Below, one piece after another: positions 1 through 5,209 of a stretch of 5,209 nt of DNA. This DNA is from Gammaproteobacteria bacterium (GTDB lineage: Bacteria; Pseudomonadota; Gammaproteobacteria; Pseudomonadales; Azotimanducaceae). Below the pieces are notes generated by a model that saw nothing but the letters and a program-made list of their open reading frames with translations, ran no database searches and was not told the DNA's origin. The stretch's first letter is position 1. Each line of letters opens with the position of its first letter. The position numbers were made by a program, and so were the translations under genes. The stretch lies in assembly GCA_002711495.1 (NCBI GenBank), contig PARM01000007.1, positions 16,777 to 21,985 of the forward strand, read 5' to 3'.

Positions 1-198
1 ACGGGTCTTTGGCCTAAACTAGGTAAATTTATTACCGGTGATGAATCAAGCTATAAGTATCTAGTTGAATCAATTCAAATGCATCCTGACCAAGAGACTA
101 TGAGTGAGATGATCTTTCAAGCGGGATTTAAAAACGTTGAGTGCCTAAGCCTTTTAGGGGGAATAGTAGCTATCCATTCGGCTCTTAAGACGAGATAA
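1..198 (+). CDS. ubiE: Ubiquinone/menaquinone methyltransferase UbiE, C-terminal part (5' end outside window)
   Basis: An open frame runs from base 1 to a TAA at 196-198 and gives the last 65 residues. UbiE is the SAM-dependent C-methyltransferase of ubiquinone (and, where present, menaquinone) synthesis. The fragment carries the family's C-terminal signature: GDESSYKYLVESIQMHPDQE (fragment residues 13-32), then an AGF turn (41-43) and a GGIVAIH strand (53-59). E. coli UbiE has nearly the same string, with YLAESIRMHPDQ and AGVVALH. The SAM-binding motifs lie upstream of the window. The extreme C-terminus, SALKTR, differs from the usual RGYKF-type ending. Only 8 bases separate the stop from ubiB, so the two are very probably cotranscribed. 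The family assignment is firm; whether it also methylates menaquinone precursors cannot be judged here. Confidence 0.95.
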   Translation, partial: TGLWPKLGKFITGDESSYKYLVESIQMHPDQETMSEMIFQAGFKNVECLSLLGGIVAIHSALKTR

Positions 199-206
199 GC
201 AATCCT

Positions 207-1769
207 ATGTTCTTTCGTGCGATCAAAATTATTTTCATTGGATTATATCGAAGACTAGACAGATATATAGATTCAAAAGTTCCGCTAGTGTGGAGATTGA
301 TCTTCTTACCAATCAAACTAATTCCTTGCAAAACACCATTACCCATATCACTTCGAAGAGCATTTGAGGATTTAGGTCCAGTATTTGTAAAAATGGGCCA
401 AATCTTATCAACAAGAAAAGACTTATTCGATTTAGAAACGTTAAGCGAACTTGAAAGACTGCAAGATGAAGTTGAGCCATTCGACACGGGATTAGCGATA
501 GAAATAATAGAGAGAGAGTTAGGCGCCTCATTAGAAGAAACATTCACTTCTTTTAACAAAACACCCTTAGCCGCTGCTTCAGTCGCTCAGATATACGAAG
601 CTGAGCTCATCTCCAAAGATGGAAAAAGCAGAGACGTAGTTATTAAAATAATAAGACCAAACATCGAAAAAACCATAAAAAAAGACACAGAATTAATGAA
701 ATGGTTGGCAAAAATTTTAGAGAGATTTGTTCCAGACTCTAAAAGATTGCATTTAGAAACAGTCATTGAGGACTACGAGCGCACCCTCTTAGATGAGCTA
801 GACTTACGAATTGAATCAAATAACACAAAATCGCTGCGGTTAAACTGGGAACAGTCGGGGAAACTATATGTGCCGCAAGTTTACGACGATTTATCGTCAG
901 AACGACTAATGATAATTGAACGAGTCACAGGTCTTCCAGTTAATAGGATCACATCTTTTAGAGAGAATAATGTAGATTTAAGAAAATTAGCTCATCTAGG
1001 TGTCGAGATTTTCTTCACACAAGTCTTCGAGCATAATTTTTTTCACGCGGATATGCACCCAGGAAATGTCTTCGTCGACACGACTGACCCGGAAAACCCT
1101 ACTTACATCGCTCTTGATTGCGCGGTTGTAGGCTCATTAACTGAAGAGGATCGGCTTTACTTGGCAAAAAACATTTATTCTTTTTTTCATCGAGACTACT
1201 TTGAAATTGCGAGGCTTCACCATGAAAGCGGATGGATTCCAAAGGAAACTAATATCGAAGAATTCTCCCGGGTTATCCAAAGAGTGATTGACCCCTACTT
1301 TAACAAACCGATTAGTGAGATTTCCCTGAGCGATGTACTTATAAATCTGTTTAAGTTGGCAAAAACGTACAGGGTGGAAATTCAGCCGCAGCTAATCTTA
1401 TTGCAAAAAAACTTGCTCAATATCGAAGGGATGGGGAGACAACTTTACCCCCAGCTGAACCTATGGGAGACCGCAGCACCTTTCATGGAGAATTGGATTA
1501 GAGAGAGAATAGGGGTCAAAAGCATTGCGAAAAGGCTTAAGAAGAAATTTCCTATTTGGATTGAAAGTATTCCCGAATTGCCCGAACAAGTTGCGAGGAG
1601 CATCTCCGAAATTACAAAAATCCAAAATATACAAGCCGAGCAAACCGAATACCTTAGACAATTAACAAGAATGATGGAGAAACGAGAAAAAGATAAAAGA
1701 TGGACCATGCTAGGTTTCTTAATTGTGGCGAGCTTTGGGCTCTTTTACTGGATTTACATTAACCTGTAA
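207..1769 (+). CDS. ubiB: UbiB, atypical (ABC1/ADCK/COQ8-type) kinase-like ATPase of ubiquinone biosynthesis
   Basis: UbiB is a membrane-anchored protein-kinase-like ATPase needed for ubiquinone synthesis; its exact role, perhaps handling hydrophobic intermediates, is still debated. The 520-residue product matches E. coli UbiB (546 aa) along its length. Visible motifs: KxGQ at 62-65 (KMGQ, then ILSTRKD), the Ala-rich loop LAAASVAQ at 121-128 that replaces the kinase P-loop, the VVIK lysine K147, ExD at 197-199 (ELD), the catalytic-loop motif HADMHPGN at 280-287, and a DFG-like motif at 304-306 that reads DCA. E. coli has DCG there. One hydrophobic helix (about 499-519) ends the protein, where E. 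coli has two. The ATG at 207 is the only sensible start: the frame has a stop at 186-188 and the next Met lies inside KxGQ. No good Shine-Dalgarno precedes it, so translation may depend on coupling to ubiE. Confidence 0.96.
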   Translation: MFFRAIKIIFIGLYRRLDRYIDSKVPLVWRLIFLPIKLIPCKTPLPISLRRAFEDLGPVFVKMGQILSTRKDLFDLETLSELERLQDEVEPFDTGLAIEIIERELGASLEETFTSFNKTPLAAASVAQIYEAELISKDGKSRDVVIKIIRPNIEKTIKKDTELMKWLAKILERFVPDSKRLHLETVIEDYERTLLDELDLRIESNNTKSLRLNWEQSGKLYVPQVYDDLSSERLMIIERVTGLPVNRITSFRENNVDLRKLAHLGVEIFFTQVFEHNFFHADMHPGNVFVDTTDPENPTYIALDCAVVGSLTEEDRLYLAKNIYSFFHRDYFEIARLHHESGWIPKETNIEEFSRVIQRVIDPYFNKPISEISLSDVLINLFKLAKTYRVEIQPQLILLQKNLLNIEGMGRQLYPQLNLWETAAPFMENWIRERIGVKSIAKRLKKKFPIWIESIPELPEQVARSISEITKIQNIQAEQTEYLRQLTRMMEKREKDKRWTMLGFLIVASFGLFYWIYINL

Positions 1770-1794
1770 GGTGATATTCTCTTTTTGGTTTATA

Positions 1795-1799
1795 AAGGA
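1795..1799 (+). promoter_or_regulatory. Ribosome binding site of hisI, fixing its start
   Basis: AAGGA lies 10 bases before the ATG at 1810. The frame is open further upstream, to a TTG at 1723 inside ubiB, but that extension encodes 29 residues with no HisI similarity. This site supports the ATG at 1810. The remaining ubiB-hisI spacer (1770-1809) shows no terminator or promoter. Confidence 0.65.
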
Positions 1800-1809
1800 C
1801 CAAATTTAT

Positions 1810-2211
1810 ATGCAAATCAAAGATCGAACATGGCTGGAGAGAGTTAAATACAACGAGGATGGACTTATCCCTGTAATTACTCAAGATGAAGAGACGGGCC
1901 GTATTTTGATGCTTGCTTGGATGAATGAAAAAACTTTGGAAAAAACAGTAGACGAAGAAATTGTGACTTATTGGTCTAGATCAAGGAGGAAAAATTGGAC
2001 AAAGGGAGAGAAATCGGGTCACATGCAGACCTTGGTAAGTGTCCAGCTAGATTGTGATGGTGATGCTTTACTCTTGAGAGTAAAACAGAAAGGAGGAATC
2101 GCCTGCCATACTGGAAGAAACTCCTGCTTCTATTCAGAACTCGATCAAAGCGGATGGTCGACGATTGAACCAATATTGAAATCTTCAGAGGAAATCTATA
2201 AAGATGGATAA
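1810..2211 (+). CDS. hisI: Phosphoribosyl-AMP cyclohydrolase HisI
   Basis: HisI catalyses the third step of histidine synthesis, opening the adenine ring of phosphoribosyl-AMP in a metal-dependent reaction in the cytoplasm. The protein has 133 residues, the normal size for a stand-alone enzyme. It shows the whole family pattern: DGLIPVITQD (17-26), LMLAWMN (33-39), YWSRSR (54-59) followed by WTKGEKSGH (63-71), the metal-site DCDGD (81-85), and ACHTGRNSC (98-106). The family's zinc-binding cysteines correspond to C82, C99 and C106. In E. coli HisI is fused to HisE as a bifunctional HisIE; here the two are separate genes, as in Pseudomonas. The stop overlaps the start of hisE by 8 bases. I start the gene at ATG 1810 because similarity begins there and a ribosome binding site precedes it. 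Confidence 0.97.
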   Translation: MQIKDRTWLERVKYNEDGLIPVITQDEETGRILMLAWMNEKTLEKTVDEEIVTYWSRSRRKNWTKGEKSGHMQTLVSVQLDCDGDALLLRVKQKGGIACHTGRNSCFYSELDQSGWSTIEPILKSSEEIYKDG

Positions 2212-2533
2212 TACGATATCAGCATTGGATAAAATTATTTCCGAAAGAAAGGATGCAAGCCCGGATGCATCTTACGTTGCTCAACTGCACAACGAAGGCC
2301 TAAACAAAATACTTGAGAAAATTTCTGAAGAAACAACCGAGGTTATTCTTGCTGCGAAGGAGGAGACAGCTATAAACGAGCCAGACAATGTGATTAAAGA
2401 GGTCGCGGATTTGTGGTTTCACAGTATCGTACTGCTGCATCACCTAAATGCCTCTGCAGAATCTGTCTCGCAGGAATTAGAAAAAAGATTGGGCATATCG
2501 GGATTACAAGAAAAAGCCTCTAGAAAAAGATAA
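2204..2533 (+). CDS. hisE: Phosphoribosyl-ATP pyrophosphatase HisE
   Basis: HisE catalyses the second step of histidine synthesis, hydrolysing phosphoribosyl-ATP to phosphoribosyl-AMP and pyrophosphate, the substrate for HisI next door. The 109-residue protein belongs to the all-alpha MazG-like NTP pyrophosphatase fold. Its Mg-binding pattern is visible as EExxE at 42-46 (EETTE) and ExxD at 66-69 (EVAD). The family's N-terminal block SYVAQL (23-28) is also present. The ATG lies inside the last codons of hisI, giving an 8-base overlap that suggests translational coupling. AGAGGA at 2187-2192, 11 bases upstream and inside hisI, may help initiation. Expressing consecutive enzymes together fits the context, although the rest of the his pathway is not in the window. 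Confidence 0.96.
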   Translation: MDNTISALDKIISERKDASPDASYVAQLHNEGLNKILEKISEETTEVILAAKEETAINEPDNVIKEVADLWFHSIVLLHHLNASAESVSQELEKRLGISGLQEKASRKR

Positions 2534-2545
2534 CATCGGATCAAC

Positions 2546-2552
2546 AAAGGAG
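2546..2552 (+). promoter_or_regulatory. Strong ribosome binding site of tatA
   Basis: AAAGGAG sits 6 bases before the tatA ATG at 2559. It is the best Shine-Dalgarno match in the window. It fits the known need for TatA in excess over TatB and TatC; that link is inference. Confidence 0.75.
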
Positions 2553-2558
2553 AGTACT

Positions 2559-2771
2559 ATGTCATTTGGAATTACTGAACTCGTTATTGTCCTTGTAATA
2601 GTATTTTTGCTGTTCGGGACTTCAAAACTAAGGTCATTTGGTAGCGATCTTGGTTCCGCTCTAAAAGGATTTAAAAACGAAATGTCTGAAGAAAAAACGG
2701 AAGGGAGCAGGACAGAGATGAATGAAACTGGTGACGACACCGAAAAAGAAGCCAAGCAAAATATCAATTAA
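2559..2771 (+). CDS. tatA: Twin-arginine translocase pore-forming subunit TatA
   Basis: TatA oligomerises at the inner membrane to let folded twin-arginine precursors through. The 70-residue product has the expected plan: a short N-terminal membrane helix (about 5-19), the FG hinge at 19-20, and an amphipathic helix with [19 protein letters not shown] (21-39), which closely matches TatA of E. coli and Pseudomonas. A charged, low-complexity tail follows, rich in Glu, Asp, Lys and Thr (about 43-68). It is TatA rather than TatB because of the FG hinge, the GSDLG block and its place before a clear tatB. One oddity: the polar residue in the membrane helix is Glu (E7), where E. coli TatA has Gln (Q8). 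The gene is first of the tat trio, 25 bases after hisE. Confidence 0.95.
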   Translation: MSFGITELVIVLVIVFLLFGTSKLRSFGSDLGSALKGFKNEMSEEKTEGSRTEMNETGDDTEKEAKQNIN

Positions 2772-2782
2772 TCTGATTTTTT

Positions 2783-3115
2783 ATGTTTGAAATAGGTTTC
2801 CCCGAACTCCTAGTAATCGCAGCCATCACCCTTGTGGTTGTAGGTCCTGAAAAAATACCCCAAGTAATAAAGACCGTTTCTAAATTTTTAAGGCGTCTTC
2901 GACTTTATTTTGAAAACATTAAACAAGAGATAGAGAAGGAAATTGACACGGATGAGATTAGAGCACAGATTCATAACCACAACATTATGGATTCTTTAGA
3001 CGAGACACAAAAAAAAATATCCGACACCGTGCAACAGGTCACTGATTTGAAGAATGATAGTGATTACTCATTAGAATCTGAGCCAATGAAAAATCAAAGA
3101 GACGAAAATTCCTAA
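2783..3115 (+). CDS. tatB: Twin-arginine translocase subunit TatB
   Basis: TatB pairs with TatC to form the receptor complex that binds twin-arginine signal peptides. The 110-residue protein starts with the characteristic MFEIGFPELL, including the conserved membrane Glu (E8). It continues through a hydrophobic helix to the Gly-Pro hinge (G21-P22, in VVGPEKIP). A long basic and acidic amphipathic helix (about 23-57) follows, then a polar, probably disordered tail. E. coli TatB (171 aa) is longer, mainly in the tail. The gene begins 11 bases after tatA. No Shine-Dalgarno is evident before the ATG; the leader is T-rich. The stop TAA overlaps the tatC start by one base (TAATG at 3113-3117). Hinge and start residues separate it clearly from TatA. 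Confidence 0.95.
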   Translation: MFEIGFPELLVIAAITLVVVGPEKIPQVIKTVSKFLRRLRLYFENIKQEIEKEIDTDEIRAQIHNHNIMDSLDETQKKISDTVQQVTDLKNDSDYSLESEPMKNQRDENS

Positions 3116-3861
3116 TGAAGACAGTTGAAAATGAGGGAAATCTAGATAACGGACAACCCCTTGTTGAACACTTAATTGAATTGCGGACCAGGCTTCTAAA
3201 AATAGTGAGTATTATGTTTCTTATATTTGTACCGCTTTTGTTCTTTGCTAACGACATTTATGACCTGATCTCCGAACCACTAAGAAATCTATTGCCCCCG
3301 GGCGCCACTATGATAGCTACAGAGGTTGCGTCTCCGTTTTTGACACCATTTAAACTAGCTTTTGTTACTTCTTTTTTTATAGCTATTCCATTCATTCTTC
3401 ACCAAATCTGGAGTTTCATTGCTCCAGGATTATATTCATATGAAAAAAAGTTTATGGGGCCAATCTTTCTGACAAGCATCTTATTATTTTATTTGGGGAT
3501 GGCTTTTGCGTACTTCGCAGTTTTCCCTTTAGTTTTTGATTTTTTTGCGTCGGTCATGCCTAAAGGTGTAAGTATGATGACTGATATAAACCGTTATTTA
3601 GACTTTGTCCTAAAGCTTTTTTTCGCTTTCGGACTAGCATTTGAAATTCCAATCGCAACAATAATCTTAGTTTGGTCTGGCACAATCACTATAGAATCTA
3701 TCAAAAACAAAAGGCCTTATGTTATTGTTGGTTGCTTCGTCTTTGGAATGCTTCTCACTCCCCCAGACGTCATATCGCAGGTTTTGCTGGCGATACCAAT
3801 GTGGTTTTTGTTTGAAATCGGAATCTTTCTTTGTAAGGCTTTGAGGCTCGGGGCTGATTGA
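3115..3861 (+). CDS. tatC: Twin-arginine translocase receptor subunit TatC
   Basis: TatC is the polytopic inner-membrane protein that recognises the twin-arginine signal peptide and organises TatA and TatB. The 248-residue sequence follows E. coli TatC almost without gaps, shifted by seven residues. HLIELR at 19-24 holds E22 (E. coli E15). FIAPGLYSYE at 101-110 holds F101 and E110 (F94 and E103, the signal-peptide site). FEIP at 176-179 holds E177 (E170), and MLLTPPDV at 212-219 holds D218 (D211). Six membrane segments are expected and the hydrophobic stretches agree. The protein ends at RLGAD, without the long charged cytoplasmic tail of E. coli. The start shares a base with the tatB stop; the nearest purine-rich stretch (3096-3102) is a weak ribosome binding site, so coupling to tatB is likely. 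Confidence 0.97.
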   Translation: MKTVENEGNLDNGQPLVEHLIELRTRLLKIVSIMFLIFVPLLFFANDIYDLISEPLRNLLPPGATMIATEVASPFLTPFKLAFVTSFFIAIPFILHQIWSFIAPGLYSYEKKFMGPIFLTSILLFYLGMAFAYFAVFPLVFDFFASVMPKGVSMMTDINRYLDFVLKLFFAFGLAFEIPIATIILVWSGTITIESIKNKRPYVIVGCFVFGMLLTPPDVISQVLLAIPMWFLFEIGIFLCKALRLGAD

Positions 3862-3870
3862 CTGCGTCAG

Positions 3871-4311
3871 CTAAAAATCTAACATGAAAGTCACGGGGCC
3901 AAAGTTGGTAAGCGTAACCTCCATATCTGATCCGAACCTTCCAGCCTCTACTTTTATGTCGAATTCTTTCCTCGCTTGTCTAACTAAATCATCATAGAGA
4001 CTCTTAGCATCTTCGCTAGGAAGCCCCGAGGAAAAAGAGGGTCTGAGTCCTTTTTTGGTGTTCGACGCTAAAGTAAATTGAGAAACTATGAGTAGATCAC
4101 CCGAGACGTCTAATAACGATCTATTCATCAAGCCTTTGGGGTCGCTAAAAATTCTGTAACGCAGGGTTTTTTCGAGAAATGGCGCAAGCTTTGCAGCGGA
4201 GTCTCCTTTTTCGAAGCCAACAAATAGAAGCGCTCCAAAACCAATTCTTCCAATCACTTCTTTCGCAACGCAGACTCTCGCGCAAGAAACCCTTTGAATT
4301 AGCCCTTTCAT
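3871..4311 (-). CDS. dtd: D-aminoacyl-tRNA deacylase Dtd
   Basis: Dtd removes D-amino acids (and glycine mischarged on tRNA-Ala) from tRNAs in the cytoplasm, protecting translation from wrong-chirality residues. The 146-residue product is full length (E. coli 145 aa) and begins with the typical MKGLIQRVSCARV. It carries both signature motifs: SQFTL at 77-81 and the Gly-cisPro motif NxGPVT at 136-141, here NFGPVT. It also has YRIFSD (52-57), LRPSFS (89-94) and AGRFGSDMEV (123-132). E. coli has Asp where this protein has Phe137, just before Gly-Pro. AGGA on the - strand (4320-4317) lies 5 bases before the ATG. The gene converges on tatC with 9 bases between stops. It follows typA on the same strand, but the 120-base spacer leaves cotranscription open. 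Confidence 0.96.
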   Translation of the reverse strand: MKGLIQRVSCARVCVAKEVIGRIGFGALLFVGFEKGDSAAKLAPFLEKTLRYRIFSDPKGLMNRSLLDVSGDLLIVSQFTLASNTKKGLRPSFSSGLPSEDAKSLYDDLVRQARKEFDIKVEAGRFGSDMEVTLTNFGPVTFMLDF

Positions 4312-4431
4312 AACTGTCCTGCGATTTACAGACTAGTGATTTTAGAGGCTTTTATTTGCCCCACATTATCTGATCCCATTTCATTTGAAACTACTGCAAT
4401 CATAAAAAAACCTATACCTACATCGCCGTGC
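4312..4431 (-). other. dtd-typA intergenic spacer; only weak signals
   Basis: This is the only non-coding stretch above 40 bases. Read on the - strand it holds a T7 run (4410-4404) 21 bases after the typA stop, with no convincing stem before it, so a classic intrinsic terminator is not supported. A GATAAT hexamer (4370-4365) could be a -10 box for dtd, but the bases 17 upstream match a -35 box poorly. An ATG-started 25-codon open frame (4403-4326) also lies here; it has no recognisable similarity. Confidence 0.4.
4317..4320 (-). promoter_or_regulatory. Ribosome binding site of dtd
   Basis: AGGA on the - strand sits 5 bases before the dtd ATG (4311-4309) and supports that start, which also matches the family N-terminus. 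Confidence 0.55.
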
Positions 4432-5209
4432 CTATTTTAATCCTGCACGAAGGGCTCGCTTCCTATCATTCTCTGTTAAAAGTTTTTTCCTCACCCTTAA
4501 GTTTCTCGGAGTTACTTCCACCAACTCATCGGCTTCAATAAACTCTAGCGCGGACTCGACCGTAAGTTTAATTGGTTCCGTCAACGAGATATTTTCATCA
4601 GTACCTGCAGCTCGAATATTAGTAAGCTGTTTGGCTTTCATAGGGTTTACAGGCAAATCATTTTCTCGGGAGTGCAAGCCTACAATCATTCCTTCATAAA
4701 TCTCCTCATTTGAAGAGATCATTAGACGACCCCGAGCCTGAAGATTATTTAACGCGAATCCTGAGCTTTTGCCAGTAGCCATGGAAACCAAAACACCCTT
4801 ACCGCGCCCATAGAATTCTTTAGAGGAAACTGGGCTATAATGGGAAAAAACCCGATGCATAATTCCCGTTCCAGAAGTCATGGTCAAAAACTCGGATCTA
4901 AAGCCAATTAAACTTCTGGTAGGAATAGTAAATTCAAGACGAAGTCTCGGGCCGTTATCTGAGGACATATTCTCAAAAGATGCTTTTCGACGACCCATTT
5001 CTTCCATGATTTTTCCCTGATGAATATCTTCGATATCAACAAGCAATCGCTCCACCGGCTCTTCGTTTCCCGTTTCTTTTTTTAGGAAGATTACTTCAGG
5101 ACGACTGATCGCGATCTCGTAGCCCTCACGTCGCATCGTTTCAATAAGTATAGAAAGGTGAAGTTCGCCCCTTCCAGAAACTCTAAACATCTCCGAATGA
5201 TCAGTTTCC
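4432..5209 (-). CDS. typA: Translational GTPase TypA/BipA, C-terminal part (5' end outside window)
   Basis: TypA/BipA is a ribosome-binding GTPase related to EF-G and LepA, involved in ribosome assembly and growth under stress such as cold. The window holds the last 258 codons of a protein that is about 607 residues in E. coli, so the GTPase domain is missing here. The frame is open to the right edge: the codons before the first in-window Met read ETDHSE, as expected inside the gene, so that Met is not the start. Seen in order (fragment numbering): VSGRGELHLSIL (10-21), the EF-G domain V-like part with RREGYE, RSLIGFRSEFLTMTSGTG (98-115), and the TypA-specific C-terminal domain with HSRENDLPVNP and LTNIRAAGTDE. 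The tail RKKLLTENDRKRA is typical. E. coli has Gly where this protein has Ser99. The stop is TAG at 4434-4432. Confidence 0.97.
   Translation of the reverse strand, partial: ETDHSEMFRVSGRGELHLSILIETMRREGYEIAISRPEVIFLKKETGNEEPVERLLVDIEDIHQGKIMEEMGRRKASFENMSSDNGPRLRLEFTIPTRSLIGFRSEFLTMTSGTGIMHRVFSHYSPVSSKEFYGRGKGVLVSMATGKSSGFALNNLQARGRLMISSNEEIYEGMIVGLHSRENDLPVNPMKAKQLTNIRAAGTDENISLTEPIKLTVESALEFIEADELVEVTPRNLRVRKKLLTENDRKRALRAGLK

Larger units (their letters stand above)
1..3861 (+). other. Predicted single transcription unit ubiE-ubiB-hisI-hisE-tatA-tatB-tatC
   Basis: Seven same-strand genes follow each other with gaps of 8, 40, 25 and 11 bases and overlaps of 8 bases (hisI/hisE) and 1 base (tatB/tatC). 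I see no terminator-like hairpin with a T-run in any gap. The promoter would lie upstream of ubiE, outside the window. An internal promoter within ubiB or hisE cannot be excluded. That the genes form one unit is inferred from spacing only. Confidence 0.7.

Noticed and set aside
185..559. 124-codon open frame on the - strand opposite the start of ubiB
   Set aside because: It lies antisense to a strongly supported ubiB, has Ser/Ile/Asn-rich composition with no family motif, and no ribosome binding site. It is a shadow of the coding strand.
1723..1809. Upstream TTG-started extension of hisI
   Set aside because: The 29 extra residues overlap the end of ubiB and show no HisI similarity. The ATG at 1810 has a ribosome binding site and matches the family N-terminus.
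2504..2767. 87-codon open frame on the - strand opposite tatA
   Set aside because: It covers the tatA region antisense, and its hydrophobic and Ser-rich sequence is explained by the reverse complement of tatA.
4404..4431. Intrinsic terminator for typA ending in the T7 run
   Set aside because: The bases before the T-run (- strand) form direct TAGGTA/TAGG repeats rather than an inverted repeat, so I see no stem.
1..5209. Search for mobile elements, CRISPR arrays, tRNA/rRNA genes, toxin-antitoxin or defence genes
   Set aside because: Nearly every base belongs to a recognisable conserved housekeeping gene. No tandem or terminal repeats, transposase motifs or tRNA-like folds were seen by eye.

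Overview
This window looks like a compact, AT-rich stretch of chromosome from a gammaproteobacterium. The evidence is the gene order ubiE - ubiB - hisI - hisE - tatA - tatB - tatC on the + strand. Pseudomonas and its relatives share this order, with ubiJ between ubiE and ubiB. The encoded proteins also resemble the Escherichia coli and Pseudomonas homologues closely. Low GC (around 40% by eye, not counted), very short intergenic gaps and several overlapping genes suggest a streamlined, possibly free-living aquatic lineage. That lifestyle is inference. No genus can be named from the sequence alone.

Layout: bases 1-198 hold the last 65 codons of ubiE. After 8 bases comes ubiB (207-1769), then hisI (1810-2211), hisE (2204-2533, overlapping hisI by 8 bases), tatA (2559-2771), tatB (2783-3115) and tatC (3115-3861, sharing one base with tatB). 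These seven genes lie head to tail with gaps of 40 bases or less and are probably one transcription unit. On the - strand, dtd (4311-3871) converges on tatC with a 9-base gap. Upstream of dtd, after a 120-base spacer, is the 3' part of typA/bipA (4432 to beyond the right edge).

Functionally, ubiE and ubiB serve ubiquinone synthesis. hisI and hisE carry out adjacent early steps of histidine synthesis. tatABC make a complete twin-arginine translocase, which exports folded and often cofactor-containing proteins, many of them respiratory. Dtd proofreads D-aminoacyl-tRNA, and TypA is a ribosome-associated GTPase. All are conserved housekeeping genes.

I found no mobile element, CRISPR array, RNA gene, toxin-antitoxin pair or defence system, and no convincing undescribed system. 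The points worth a second look are small: ubiJ is absent from its usual place, UbiB has Ala where the DFG-like motif normally has Gly, UbiB has a shortened membrane anchor, TatA has a TatB-like Glu in its membrane helix, and ribosome binding sites differ sharply between tatA and tatB.
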